DNA of 64,000 bases from Streptomyces lavendulae subsp. lavendulae (GTDB lineage: Bacteria > Actinomycetota > Actinomycetes > Streptomycetales > Streptomycetaceae), in contig NZ_CP024985.1 of NCBI RefSeq assembly GCF_002803845.1, forward strand, positions 6,273,501-6,337,500, in the 5' to 3' direction. The notes beneath the pieces were generated by a model. The model did not search any database, was not told the DNA's origin, and was given only the letters and a program-made list of their open reading frames with translations. Made by a program: the position numbers and the translations under genes. This document shows positions 7,650 through 16,024 of this stretch, piece after piece; within the stretch, counting starts at the first letter, position 1, and each line of letters begins with the position of its first letter.

Positions 7650-8717
7650 ATGGACACCATCGACGTTTCCCTCGCCGACCTGTGCCGCGCCGAGTTCGCG
7701 CACTCCACCACCTACCTCAACACGGCCACCAGCGGGATCCTCCCGCGCCCCGCCGTCGCCGAGGTGCGCGCGCTCGCCGAGGCCGCCGGGGCCGGACTGC
7801 CCGCCGGATTCGGCGACTTCGAACGCGTGGAGCGGGTCCGGGCGTCCTTCGCCCGCCTGGTCGGGGTCGACGCCGGACGGGTGGCCATCGGCTCCTCCGT
7901 CGCCGCGCACGTCGGAGTGGTCTCGGCCTCCCTGCCGTCCGGCGCCGAAGTCCTGGTCCCCGAGGGGGACTTCGCCTCCGTCATGAACCCCTTCGTGGTG
8001 CGTGGCGACCTCAAGGTCCGCTTCGCCCCGCTGGAGTCCCTCGCCGAGGCCGTGGACGCGGACACCGCGCTGGTCGCGCTGAGCGCCGTCCAGTCCTCCG
8101 ACGGGCGCACCGCCGACCTCGCCGCCATCCGCGCGGCGGCCGCCGCGCACGGCGCCCGGATGCTCGTCGACGCGACCCACGCCGCGGGCTGGCTGCCCTT
8201 CGACGCCTCGCCCTACGCGTACACGGTCACCGCCGGGTACAAGTGGCTGCTGGGCGGCCGCGGGGCCTCGTACCTCACGGTCTCCGAGGAGGCCCAGCCC
8301 GGCCTGGTCCCGCTGCACGCGGGCTGGGTGGCCGCCGAGTCGATGTGGGACGCCACCTACGGCCCGATGCGCCGACTGGCCCCGGACGCGCGCCGGTTCG
8401 ACGAGTCCCCCGCCTTCCTCGCCTACCACGCCGCCGAGCCCTCGCTCGCGCTGCTGGAGCGGGTCGGCATCGACGCCGTGCACGCCCACGACACCGCACT
8501 GGCCGCCCGCTACCGGGCCGGACTCGCCCGCCTCGGCCACGAACCCGTGCCGGGCGAGACCCCGATCGTCTCCGTTCCGGGCCTCGCCGGCCTCCAGGAG
8601 CGGCTCCTCGGGGCCGGGGTGTCCACCGCGGCCCGGGCCGGGGCGCTGCGGGCCTCGTTCCACCTGTACAACACGGAGGCGGACGTCGACCGGCTGCTGG
8701 ACGTGCTCGCCGGCTGA
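7650..8717 (+). CDS. Aminotransferase class V-fold PLP enzyme
   Basis: This 355-aa protein begins with YLNTATSGILPRPAVAEV, the substrate-loop region typical of cysteine-desulfurase/isopenicillin-N-epimerase-like enzymes. D174 in LVDATHAAG would contact the pyridine nitrogen. K198 in TAGYKWLLGGRG is the Schiff-base lysine. A desulfurase catalytic cysteine is not evident in the C-terminal part, so a role as NifS-type sulfur donor is unlikely. An aminotransferase, lyase or epimerase is more likely, and the substrate is unknown. The upstream 60 bp are unusually AT-rich for this genome and probably hold the promoter. It converges on the next PLP enzyme gene. Confidence 0.85.
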   Translation: MDTIDVSLADLCRAEFAHSTTYLNTATSGILPRPAVAEVRALAEAAGAGLPAGFGDFERVERVRASFARLVGVDAGRVAIGSSVAAHVGVVSASLPSGAEVLVPEGDFASVMNPFVVRGDLKVRFAPLESLAEAVDADTALVALSAVQSSDGRTADLAAIRAAAAAHGARMLVDATHAAGWLPFDASPYAYTVTAGYKWLLGGRGASYLTVSEEAQPGLVPLHAGWVAAESMWDATYGPMRRLAPDARRFDESPAFLAYHAAEPSLALLERVGIDAVHAHDTALAARYRAGLARLGHEPVPGETPIVSVPGLAGLQERLLGAGVSTAARAGALRASFHLYNTEADVDRLLDVLAG

Positions 8718-8774
8718 CCCCGCCGCCCCCGGACCCCGCCGTCCCCGGACCCCGCCGCGAGGCCCCGGAGGCCC

Positions 8775-9845
8775 CTACCGCCAGGCCGCCGTCGCCGCCG
8801 CCAGCGCCGGGGCCGGGTCCGCGGACAGGGCCGAGGCCAGGGCGCCGAGCGCGGCCGCGACCGCTTCGGGCGAGGCCGCGGGGCCGTAGTGGTTGACCCG
8901 GACCATCTCCTGGGCCAGGGCCCCGCCGCCCGCCGCGAGCGGGGCCGCCGGGTCCGCCGACAGGGCCTTCGCCACCACCAGGGAGGCCTCCGGGACCCGC
9001 AGCGTGGTCGCCACCGGCGCCGCCTGCGCCGGGTCCGCGACCCACGGGGCGATGCCGAGGGCCGCCGCGCCCGCCCGGGTGGCGCGGGCGGCGGCCCCGT
9101 GGCGGGCCGGCACCCCGTCCGGGCCCTCGGCCGAGATCCGGTCCAGGCAGGCTTCCAGCGCCAGCATCTCCAGCTGCGCGGGCGCGTGCAGCAGGGCCTT
9201 GCGCCCGCCGTCGATCCAGCGCTCCTTCCAGTCCAGGAGGGAGAGGTACGAGCGGCGCGGAGCCGCCGGGTTCTGTGCGAACCGGTCCCACGCGCGCTGC
9301 GACACCGACACCGCCGAGACCCCCGCCGGACCGCCCATCGCCTTCTGGGCGCCGATCACGCACAGGTCCACGCCCCACGCGTCCGGCAGCAGCGGCTCGG
9401 CGCCCACCGACGCCACCGCGTCCAGCATGAACAGCGCCCCGTGGGCCCGTACCGCCTCGCCGATCTCCGCGACCGGGTTGGTGTTGCCGGTGGCGGCCTC
9501 GGCGTGCACCAGCGAGACGAAGTCGATCTCCGGGTGCGCGGCCAGGGCGCGCGCCACCTGCTCGCCGGTGACCGCCGTGTCGAACGGCACCGCCAGGTCC
9601 ACCACTTCGGCCCCGGCGTCGCGCAGCCAGTTGCCGAAGGTGGTCCCGTAGGGCCCGGTGACGATGTTCAGCGCCGTCGAACCGGGCCGCGCGCCCGAGC
9701 GGATGCAGCCCTCCAGCGGCAGCAGCGCCTCGCCCTGGGTGATCACCACGTCCTGCCGGGTGCCGAGCAGTGCGGCCACTCCCCGCTCGATCGTCGCGAA
9801 GCGCTCGGGGGTGAGCGGCGGAAGGTCCAGGAGGGGGTGCGTCAC
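8775..9845 (-). CDS. PLP-dependent aminotransferase, alanine/serine-glyoxylate type
   Basis: About 356 aa from a GTG at 9845. A longer reading from 9911 would run into the divergent gene, so I prefer the shorter start. Visible signatures include ALLPLEGCIRS, GPYGTTFGNW (PLP phosphate contacts), HAEAATGNTNP, the aspartate in FMLDAVASVG (D142) and the Schiff-base lysine K168 in IGAQKAMGGPAG. The sequence matches the class V subgroup of alanine-glyoxylate and serine-glyoxylate aminotransferases. It converts small amino donors and glyoxylate or another 2-oxo acid; the exact pair is unknown. It is divergent from an amidohydrolase gene with about 64 bp between starts. Confidence 0.88.
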   Translation of the reverse strand: MTHPLLDLPPLTPERFATIERGVAALLGTRQDVVITQGEALLPLEGCIRSGARPGSTALNIVTGPYGTTFGNWLRDAGAEVVDLAVPFDTAVTGEQVARALAAHPEIDFVSLVHAEAATGNTNPVAEIGEAVRAHGALFMLDAVASVGAEPLLPDAWGVDLCVIGAQKAMGGPAGVSAVSVSQRAWDRFAQNPAAPRRSYLSLLDWKERWIDGGRKALLHAPAQLEMLALEACLDRISAEGPDGVPARHGAAARATRAGAAALGIAPWVADPAQAAPVATTLRVPEASLVVAKALSADPAAPLAAGGGALAQEMVRVNHYGPAASPEAVAAALGALASALSADPAPALAAATAAWR

Positions 9846-9897
9846 GGCGGTGCTCTCTTCGTCCGGGGTTACCGGGTGAGCGTACCCAGCACGCGCG

Positions 9898-9909
9898 TAG
9901 GGTGCCGAC
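9898..9909 (+). promoter_or_regulatory. -10 element of a leaderless promoter for the amidohydrolase gene
   Basis: TAGGGT ends 6 nt before the ATG at 9910 and there is no ribosome site. This spacing is the usual arrangement of leaderless Streptomyces transcripts. No clear -35 is seen. Confidence 0.45.
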
Positions 9910-11004
9910 ATGAGTGATCAGAGCGGTGTGCTCCATGTGAAGGGACGGGTCCTCGTCGGGCCCCACGAGGTGCGCGACGAGCTGTGGATCGTCGGCGGCC
10001 GGATCTCCTGGGAGCGGCCGCGCGCCGCCCGCGAGGTCACCACGGTCACCGGCTGGGCCCTGCCCGGTCTGGTCGACGCGCACTGCCACGTGGGCCTGGA
10101 CGCCCACGGTCCGGTCGACGCGGCGACCGCCGAGGAACAGGCCCTGACCGACCGGGACGCGGGCACCCTGCTGATCCGCGACGCGGGTTCCCCCTCCGAC
10201 ACGCGCTGGATCGACGACCGCGCCGACCTGCCGAAGATCATCCGCGCGGGCCGGCACATCGCCCGGACCCGCCGCTACATCCGCAACTACGCCCACGAGA
10301 TCGAGCCCGCCGACCTGGTCGAGTACGTCGGCCGCGAGGCGCTGCGCGGCGACGGCTGGGTGAAGCTGGTCGGCGACTGGATCGACCGCGACGCCGGCGA
10401 CCTGACGGCCTGCTGGCCGCGCGCCGAGGTCGAGGCGGCCATCGCCGAGGCGCACCGGCTCGGAGCCCGGGTCACGGCGCACTGCTTCGCCGAGGACTCG
10501 CTGCGCGACCTCGTCGAGGCGGGCATCGACTGCGTGGAGCACGCCACGGGCCTCACCGAGGACACCATCCCGCTGTTCGCGGAGCGCGGCGTGGCGATCG
10601 TGCCGACCCTGGTCAACATCGCGACGTTCCCGAAGCTGGCGGCGGGCGGCGAGACGAAGTTCCCCCGCTGGTCGGCGCACATGCGCAGGCTGCACGAGCG
10701 GCGCTACGACACGGTGCGGGCGGCCTGGGACGCGGGCGTGCCCGTGTACGTCGGCACCGACGCGGGGGGTTCCCTGCCGCACGGCCTGGTCGCCGCCGAG
10801 GTCGCGGAGCTCGTGAAGGCCGGGATCCCGGCACTGGACGCCCTCTCGGCGACGGCCTGGGCGGCCCGCGAGTGGCTCGGCCGGCCGGGCCTGACCGAAG
10901 GGGCGCCGGCCGACCTCGTGGTGTACGCCTCCGACCCGCGGGCCGACGTACGGGCCCTGGCGCAGCCGGACCGGGTGATCGTGAACGGCGAGGTCCGCGC
11001 CTGA
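9910..11004 (+). CDS. Metal-dependent amidohydrolase (imidazolonepropionase/prolidase-like)
   Basis: The 364-aa protein shows the composite amidohydrolase layout. An N-terminal beta-sandwich segment is followed by LPGLVDAHCH with the metal-binding HxH (H58, H60). Next come ARVTAHCFAEDSLRD, CVEHATGL, and VYVGTDAGGSLPHGL with the metal-binding aspartate. The C-terminus returns to the sandwich (GAPADLVVYASDP, VIVNGEVRA). It hydrolyses a C-N bond in a cyclic amide or dipeptide; the substrate is unknown. The start appears leaderless. It is divergent from the aminotransferase above, and the two may belong to one nitrogen-metabolism unit. Confidence 0.9.
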   Translation: MSDQSGVLHVKGRVLVGPHEVRDELWIVGGRISWERPRAAREVTTVTGWALPGLVDAHCHVGLDAHGPVDAATAEEQALTDRDAGTLLIRDAGSPSDTRWIDDRADLPKIIRAGRHIARTRRYIRNYAHEIEPADLVEYVGREALRGDGWVKLVGDWIDRDAGDLTACWPRAEVEAAIAEAHRLGARVTAHCFAEDSLRDLVEAGIDCVEHATGLTEDTIPLFAERGVAIVPTLVNIATFPKLAAGGETKFPRWSAHMRRLHERRYDTVRAAWDAGVPVYVGTDAGGSLPHGLVAAEVAELVKAGIPALDALSATAWAAREWLGRPGLTEGAPADLVVYASDPRADVRALAQPDRVIVNGEVRA

Positions 11005-11311
11005 CCCCGCGCCCGGACCCGGGCGGACGCTCGTTGACGGGGCGTGACATCCGCGCCCCGTCGCTCGTTTACTATGCCCGGCCGGGGGTCCGGACGCCTT
11101 GGCGGTGAGGCGGGAGGGAACGCGCGTGCCGGATGGGGCGCCACAAATCGAATACGTGCATGGAAACCACCCGTTGGGGTGAACTCACGCCAGGTGCCTG
11201 CCTGTTCACTCACAGTGCGTAAAGATTTCGAGCGTCGAAGCCGTCGGCGCGCGCAATGTCCCCCATTGGCGCCGCCGCGACGGCTCCCATCTCCCTGGGG
11301 GTTCCACCACC
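11005..11311 (+). other. 307-bp intergenic leader before the LAETG protein gene
   Basis: No convincing reading frame lies here. It holds a short hairpin ACGGGGCG / CGCCCCGT (11038-11060), a less GC-rich block around 11130-11230, the paired sequences GTGAAC (11179) and GTTCAC (11203), a perfect palindrome TTCGA-GCG-TCGAA (11227-11239), and a hairpin with arms CCGTCG / CGACGG (about 11240-11283) close to the TTG start. The size and structure suggest a regulated untranslated leader. Part of it resembles the GGGGTGAA stretch of c-di-AMP riboswitches, but the rest of that motif is missing. Confidence 0.4.
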
Positions 11312-12229
11312 TTGAACAGCAACACCTTCCGCCTGCCCGCGGCCGTTCTGCTCGCCACGGGAGCGGTGGCCCTGCTCGCCGCGCCGCCCGCCCTCGCCAC
11401 GGGCGGCCCCGGCGGCGACGCGGGCACGGGCACCTCCGGCGCCGTCGTCCTGCGGGCCGGACTCGACGTCGGCCTGCTCAACAAGTCCGTGCACGTACCG
11501 CTGAAGGCCACCCTCAACGAGGTCAGCGCCCCCGCCACCGCCGAGAAGACCGCCCTGACCGTCACCCTCGACGGAGCCGAACAGGGGCAGCCGGTCAGCG
11601 TCCTGAAGGCGGAGGCCGCCACCGCCAAGGCCACCGCAGACCAGAGCCGCGCCCAGGCCGAGGCGAACCTCGCGCACGCCAAGGTGCACGTCCCCGGACT
11701 TCCGGCGCTCTCCCTCATCGAGGTGGAGAAGGTCACCTCCAAGGCCGTCTGCGAGGCGGGCAGGAAGCCGGTCGCGAGCTCGAACGTCCTCGGGTCCGTC
11801 ACCGCGCTCGGCAAGAAGATCACCCTGACGGCGGGCGGCCCCAGCAAGGTCGAGGTCCCCGGCGTCGGCCTCGTCAGCCTGGAGCTCTCCGGAACGCAGA
11901 CCACCTCCACCACCGCCGCCGCGTCCGCGCTCCGGCTCAAGGTGTCCGTGAACCCGCTGAACCTGAACGTCGCCGAGGTCGACGGCGAGGTCGTGCTCGC
12001 CGAGGCGCACTGCACCACCCCCGAGGGCCCCGCCCCCTCGACGGGCCCGTCGGCGAAGCCCGACGTCAAGGCGCAGACCGCCACCGGGACGGGAACCGCC
12101 GTCACCCACGCCGACCTCGCCGAGACCGGAGCCGCCTCCGTGACCCCGTACGTCGCGGGCGGTGCGCTGCTCCTCCTCGGCATCGGCGCGGGCGCGCTCG
12201 TCGTGACCCGGCGCGGCAGGGCCTCGTAG
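11312..12229 (+). CDS. SCO1860-family LAETG-anchored surface protein
   Basis: This 305-aa protein starts with TTG. A signal peptide (about 1-29, ending PALA-TG) is followed by an extracellular domain of about 240 residues with one likely disulfide (Cys near 146 and 234). The C-terminal sorting signal is LAETG (269-273), a hydrophobic segment (about 277-297) and RRGR. Streptomyces class E sortases recognise LAXTG, so the protein should be covalently attached to peptidoglycan. The family is named after S. coelicolor SCO1860. The role of the Thr/Ala-rich domain is unknown; its own unusual leader suggests developmental or stress control. Confidence 0.92.
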   Translation: MNSNTFRLPAAVLLATGAVALLAAPPALATGGPGGDAGTGTSGAVVLRAGLDVGLLNKSVHVPLKATLNEVSAPATAEKTALTVTLDGAEQGQPVSVLKAEAATAKATADQSRAQAEANLAHAKVHVPGLPALSLIEVEKVTSKAVCEAGRKPVASSNVLGSVTALGKKITLTAGGPSKVEVPGVGLVSLELSGTQTTSTTAAASALRLKVSVNPLNLNVAEVDGEVVLAEAHCTTPEGPAPSTGPSAKPDVKAQTATGTGTAVTHADLAETGAASVTPYVAGGALLLLGIGAGALVVTRRGRAS

Positions 12230-12240
12230 CATCCGCGGCC

Positions 12241-12261
12241 GCGCCGCCCGGCGGGCGGCGC
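12241..12261. terminator. Hairpin between convergent LAETG gene and cobC
   Basis: Arms GCGCCGCC and GGCGGCGC with a 5-nt loop form a perfect stem about 10 bp after the LAETG gene. It can act in both orientations for the convergent pair. Confidence 0.65.
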
Positions 12262-12298
12262 GCTCCCCGGGCCCGACCGGCCCCGCCCCGCCCCGGTC

Positions 12299-13720
12299 CT
12301 ACCGGGCGGCCAGCGTCAGGGCGTGGTCCAGGGCCTGGAGGAGGCGGCCCGTCGTCGCGCGGTCCCGGACCGCCAGGCGCAGCCAGGAGGAGTCCAGGCC
12401 CGGGAAGGTGTCACCGCGCCGGACCGCGAAGCCCAGGGCCCGCAGCCGGGTGCGGACCTCCGCCGCCCCCGCCACCCGGATCAGCACGAAGGGCCCCTCC
12501 GCGACCCCGGCCACCGAGATCTCCTCGAACTCCGCGAGCCCGGCCAGCAGGTGCGCCCGGTCCACCGCGATCCGGCGGGCCGCCTCCTCCGCCTCGGCCA
12601 GCGCCGCCGGAGCCACACAGGCCTCGGCCGCCACCAGCGCCGGCGTCGACACCGGCCACAGCGGCTGCGCGGCCGCGAGCTTCCCGATCACCTCCGGCTC
12701 CGCCAGCACGTAACCGATCCGCAGCCCGGCCAGCCCCCAGGTCTTGGTGAGGCTCCGGAGCACCACCAGCCCCGGTACGTCCATCCGCCCGGCCAGGGCC
12801 TCCCGCTCGCCCGGGACGGCGTCCATGAACGCCTCGTCCACCACCAGGAGCCGTCCCGGCCGGGCCAGCGCCGCCAGCAGCCCCGCCGGGTGCAGCACGG
12901 AAGTGGGGTTGGTCGGGTTCCCGACGACCACCAGATCGGCGTCCTCCGGCACCGCGGCCGGGTCCAGCCGGAACCCGTCCGCCGCGCGCAGCACCACCCG
13001 TTCCACCCGGTGCCCTGCGTCCCGCAGGGCCGCCTCCGGCTCGGTGAACTGCGGGTGCACCACCACCGGCCGTACGGCACCCAGGGCCCGCGCGATCAGG
13101 ACGAACGCCTCCGCCGCACCTGCCGTCAGCAGCACCCGTTCCACCGGCAGCCCGTGCCGGGCCGCCACCGCCGCCCGCGCGGCCCGCCCGTCCGGGTACG
13201 CGGCCAGCGAGCCGAGGCTGTCCGCGATCCGGCGCCGCAGCCACGGGGGCGGCGTGTCCGACCGTACGTTGACCGCCAGGTCCACCAGCGCGCCGCCCGC
13301 GTCCACCACCTCCGCGTCCCCGTGGTGGCGCAGGTCGTGCTCCTGCGCGGTGGCCACCGCACAGGTCGCCGCCACCGACCGGCGCTTGGGCACCAGCAGT
13401 TCCCCGCCGCCCGCCAGCGCCGCCGCCTCCGCCACCGACGCCGTCCCGGTGGCCTCGCGCACGGCCCCGGAGGGATGCGGCACGGAGATCTGCGCGAGCT
13501 CCTCGGCGGGATAGCCGATCAGCGGCACACCGAAACGTTCCGCCGCGCCGGCGATCCCCGCCTCCAGGGTCTTGGACTCCACCGTGGCCAGCGCCGCCAC
13601 CGCCCCCGTGGACAGCCCGGCGCCCCGCAGCGTCTCCTCCACGAGCGCGCAGACCTCCGCGACGGAGACCCCCGCCCGTCCGCCGACCCCGACCACCAGC
13701 TTGGTCACGTACTCGCCCAC
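12299..13720 (-). CDS. cobC: CobE/CbiG_C domain fused to CobC-type PLP enzyme (Rv2231c family)
   Basis: This 473-aa fusion protein joins two domains. Residues 1 to about 120 are a CobE/CbiG C-terminal domain (KLVVGVGGRAGVSVAEV, TVESKTLEAGIAGAAE, REATGTASVAEAAAL). The rest is a class I/II aminotransferase fold with GNPTNPTSVLHP, D295 in VVDEAF and the PLP lysine K326 in LRSLTKTWGLAG. CobC/CobD-type enzymes decarboxylate threonine phosphate to give aminopropanol phosphate for the cobalamin side arm. CobE/CbiG acts in corrin ring modification. I chose GTG 13720 over an upstream ATG at 13744 because GGAGGGGAGG precedes it. It is divergent from the ZIP gene and close to the cobalamin operon. Confidence 0.88.
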   Translation of the reverse strand: MGEYVTKLVVGVGGRAGVSVAEVCALVEETLRGAGLSTGAVAALATVESKTLEAGIAGAAERFGVPLIGYPAEELAQISVPHPSGAVREATGTASVAEAAALAGGGELLVPKRRSVAATCAVATAQEHDLRHHGDAEVVDAGGALVDLAVNVRSDTPPPWLRRRIADSLGSLAAYPDGRAARAAVAARHGLPVERVLLTAGAAEAFVLIARALGAVRPVVVHPQFTEPEAALRDAGHRVERVVLRAADGFRLDPAAVPEDADLVVVGNPTNPTSVLHPAGLLAALARPGRLLVVDEAFMDAVPGEREALAGRMDVPGLVVLRSLTKTWGLAGLRIGYVLAEPEVIGKLAAAQPLWPVSTPALVAAEACVAPAALAEAEEAARRIAVDRAHLLAGLAEFEEISVAGVAEGPFVLIRVAGAAEVRTRLRALGFAVRRGDTFPGLDSSWLRLAVRDRATTGRLLQALDHALTLAAR

Positions 13721-13830
13721 CGGGGTCCTCCCCTCCGTAGTCACTTGCGTCTGTCTGTCGTCAACACGGTGTCGCCCGCCACCCGCGCGCGGAAGTGCGC
13801 ACCCGGCCGCCAGTCGGTATTCAGGGGCAC

Positions 13831-14556
13831 ATGGCGGTGATCGTGGCGTTGGGCGCGTTCCTGATGACGCTGGCGGGCGGATGGACGGCGCAACGCGTCA
13901 CCGACCGCCGCCACCTCGTGCTGGGCCTGGCCGGCGGGCTGATGCTCGGCGTGGTGGGCCTCGACCTGCTCCCCGAGGCGCTGCACGCCGCCGGGAACGA
14001 GCTCTTCGGGGTTCCGCTCGCCCTGCTGCTCTTCGTGGGCGGGTTCCTCGTCGCCCACGTGGTGGAGCGGGTACTGGCCGTGCGCCAGGCGGCGCACGGC
14101 GCCGAGGACGGCGGCCGGGTCCCCCAGGTCGGGCTCACGGCCGCCGCCGCCATGGTCGGCCACAGCCTCGCCGACGGGGTGGCGCTGGGCGCCGCCTTCC
14201 AGGTCGGCGGGGGCATGGGCCTCGCCGTGGCACTGGCCGTCCTCACGCACGACTTCGCCGACGGTTTCAACACCTACACCCTCACCACCCTGTACGGGAA
14301 CGACCGCGCGAAGGCCCTGAAGATGCTCTTCGCGGACGCGGTGGCACCGGTCGTGGGCGCCGCGTCCACTCTGCTGTTCACCCTTCCGGAGGAACCCCTC
14401 GGGGCCTACCTCGGATTCTTCGGAGGGGTCCTGCTGTACCTGGCCGCGGCCGAGATCCTGCCCGAGGCGCACCACGAACATCCCGCCCTCTCCACCCTGA
14501 TGTGCACGCTGGGCGGAGTGGCCGGGATCTGGCTCGTGGTCGGCGTCGCGGACTGA
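13831..14556 (+). CDS. ZIP-family metal transporter, probable cobalt/zinc importer
   Basis: A 241-aa integral membrane protein with about eight hydrophobic spans. The ZIP metal-transfer motifs are recognisable in two consecutive helices, VGHSLADGVALGAAF and THDFADGFNTYTL. Both carry Asp where classical ZIP proteins have Glu or Asn-Pro-Glu, which may alter selectivity. A short His-containing loop (EAHHEHPALS) lies near the C-terminus. It is placed between cobC and the cobB-cobO-chlID group inside a B12 synthesis locus. Import of cobalt, or of zinc, is the reasonable inference. Start ATG 13831 has GGGG nine bases upstream; the upstream extension lies in the promoter region. Confidence 0.8.
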   Translation: MAVIVALGAFLMTLAGGWTAQRVTDRRHLVLGLAGGLMLGVVGLDLLPEALHAAGNELFGVPLALLLFVGGFLVAHVVERVLAVRQAAHGAEDGGRVPQVGLTAAAAMVGHSLADGVALGAAFQVGGGMGLAVALAVLTHDFADGFNTYTLTTLYGNDRAKALKMLFADAVAPVVGAASTLLFTLPEEPLGAYLGFFGGVLLYLAAAEILPEAHHEHPALSTLMCTLGGVAGIWLVVGVAD

Positions 14557-14569
14557 CCTCACCCGGGGG

Positions 14570-16024
14570 TCACCCGCCGTCCCGGTCGCCCCCGACGGCC
14601 CCGGACCCCGCCGCGGCCCGCGCCGCCGCCGTGAAGCGGGCGGCCACGGAGGGCTGCGCCGCCCAGTGGGTGTGCAGGTAGCTGGCGTGCACCCCGCCCC
14701 GTACGAAGCCCTCGACCCGCCGCTCGGGATGCGTGAACCCCCAGGCCGGCGTGGTGCCCGCGCCCGGCTCGATCACCGTCCGGTGGAACTCGTGGCCGCG
14801 CAGCCGGGTCCCGTTGGCGGCGAGGGAGCTGTCCGCCACCGCCACCGCCTCCCGGTACCCGAGCGTGAGCCGCTCCGACATCCGCGCGTCGGCGTCGAGC
14901 ACCCCGCACATCGGCTTCCCGTCCAGCGAACCGGCCAGGTAGAGCAGCCCGGCGCACTCCGCCGCCACCGGTCCGCCGGCCTCCGCGAAGGCGGCCACGG
15001 CCGCCCGCAGCGGCTCGTTCGCGGACAGCTCGGGCGCGTACACCTCGGGGAACCCGCCTCCGATCACCAGACCGGACGTCCCCTCCGGCAGCGCCTCGTC
15101 CCGCAGCGGGTCGAAGGCGACCACCTCCGCCCCGGCGGCCGTGAGCAGCTCCGCGTGCTCGGCGTAGGAGAAGGTGAAGGCGGGGCCGCCGGCGACGGCC
15201 ACCACCGGCCGCGGCCCGGCCGGCCCGGGAGACACGGGGGAAACAGGGGACCCGGCGGGCACCCCGCCCGCCGCCTCCGCCAGCGCCTCCCGCGGCGACC
15301 ACACCGCGCAGTCCAGCGGGGGAGCCGTACGGGCCAGCGCCAGCAGGGCCTCCAGGTCGCAGCCCGCCCGCACCTGCCCGGCGAGCGCCGCCACGGAGGC
15401 CAGCGCGTCGGCCCGCCGCTCCGCGACCGGGACCAGCCCCAGGTGCCGCGACGGGGTCGCCACCTGCGGGGCCCGCCGCAGCACGCCGAGGACCGGCGTC
15501 CCGGCCTCCTCCAGCGCCTCGCGCAGCATGACCTCGTGCCGGTCGGAGCCCACCTTGTTGAGGATCACCCCGCCCAGGCGCACCTGCGGGTCGAAGGAGG
15601 CGAAGCCGTGCACCAGCGCCGCCACCGACCGCGACTGCGAGGAGGCGTCCACCACGAGCACCACCGGCGCCCGCAGCAGCTTCGCGACCTGCGCCGTCGA
15701 CGCCAGCTCGCCCCGCCCCGCGGCCCCGTCGTAGAGCCCCATCACGCCCTCGACCACGGCGAGGTCGCACCCGGCGGAGCCGTGCGCGAACAGCGGCGCG
15801 ACCAGCTCCGGCCCGCACATGAAGGCGTCCAGGTTGCGCCCCGGCCGGCCCGTGGCGAGCGCGTGGTAGCCCGGGTCGATGTAGTCGGGCCCGGCCTTGT
15901 GCGGGGACACGGCGAGGCCGCGCTCCGCGAAGGCCGCCATCAGGCCCGTCGCCACGGTGGTCTTGCCGCTGCCGGAGGACGGCGCGGCGATCACCAGCCG
16001 GGGCACGTTCACGGACGTCACCAC
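14570..16024 (-). CDS. cobB: Cobyrinate a,c-diamide synthase
   Basis: The 484-aa protein has a dethiobiotin-synthetase-like ATPase domain with the P-loop SSGSGKTT (about 16-23), then PHKAGPDYIDPGYH and VVEGVMGLYDG. A C-terminal class I glutamine amidotransferase-like domain contains IGGGFPEVYAPEL and the nucleophile in AAECAGLLYL. It amidates the a and c carboxylates of (hydrogeno)cobyrinate using glutamine and ATP. Start GTG 16024 overlaps the end of cobO; the GTG at 16021 forming a GTGA overlap is equally possible. It is the last gene of the leftward cobD-cobQ-chlID-cobO-cobB run and converges on the ZIP gene. Confidence 0.95.
   Translation of the reverse strand: MVTSVNVPRLVIAAPSSGSGKTTVATGLMAAFAERGLAVSPHKAGPDYIDPGYHALATGRPGRNLDAFMCGPELVAPLFAHGSAGCDLAVVEGVMGLYDGAAGRGELASTAQVAKLLRAPVVLVVDASSQSRSVAALVHGFASFDPQVRLGGVILNKVGSDRHEVMLREALEEAGTPVLGVLRRAPQVATPSRHLGLVPVAERRADALASVAALAGQVRAGCDLEALLALARTAPPLDCAVWSPREALAEAAGGVPAGSPVSPVSPGPAGPRPVVAVAGGPAFTFSYAEHAELLTAAGAEVVAFDPLRDEALPEGTSGLVIGGGFPEVYAPELSANEPLRAAVAAFAEAGGPVAAECAGLLYLAGSLDGKPMCGVLDADARMSERLTLGYREAVAVADSSLAANGTRLRGHEFHRTVIEPGAGTTPAWGFTHPERRVEGFVRGGVHASYLHTHWAAQPSVAARFTAAARAAAGSGAVGGDRDGG

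Noticed and set aside
4659..8663. Very long open reading frame on the minus strand (over 1300 codons)
   Set aside because: It runs antisense through the PBP, GNAT, FrnE-like and PLP-enzyme genes, has Gly/Arg/Pro-rich composition and no family motifs. Such frames arise in GC-rich DNA with few stop codons.
7650..8717. Cysteine desulfurase (NifS/SufS) assignment for the PLP enzyme
   Set aside because: The fold fits, but no conserved catalytic cysteine loop is visible and no Fe-S genes are adjacent.
8275..10782. Long minus-strand frame over the PLP enzyme and amidohydrolase genes
   Set aside because: It overlaps well-supported genes on both strands, and its translation is low-complexity without domains.
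11100..11215. c-di-AMP (ydaO-type) riboswitch before the LAETG gene
   Set aside because: A GGGGTGAA-like segment is present, but the other conserved parts (for example the GAATCCGTCAGCTAAC region) are missing.
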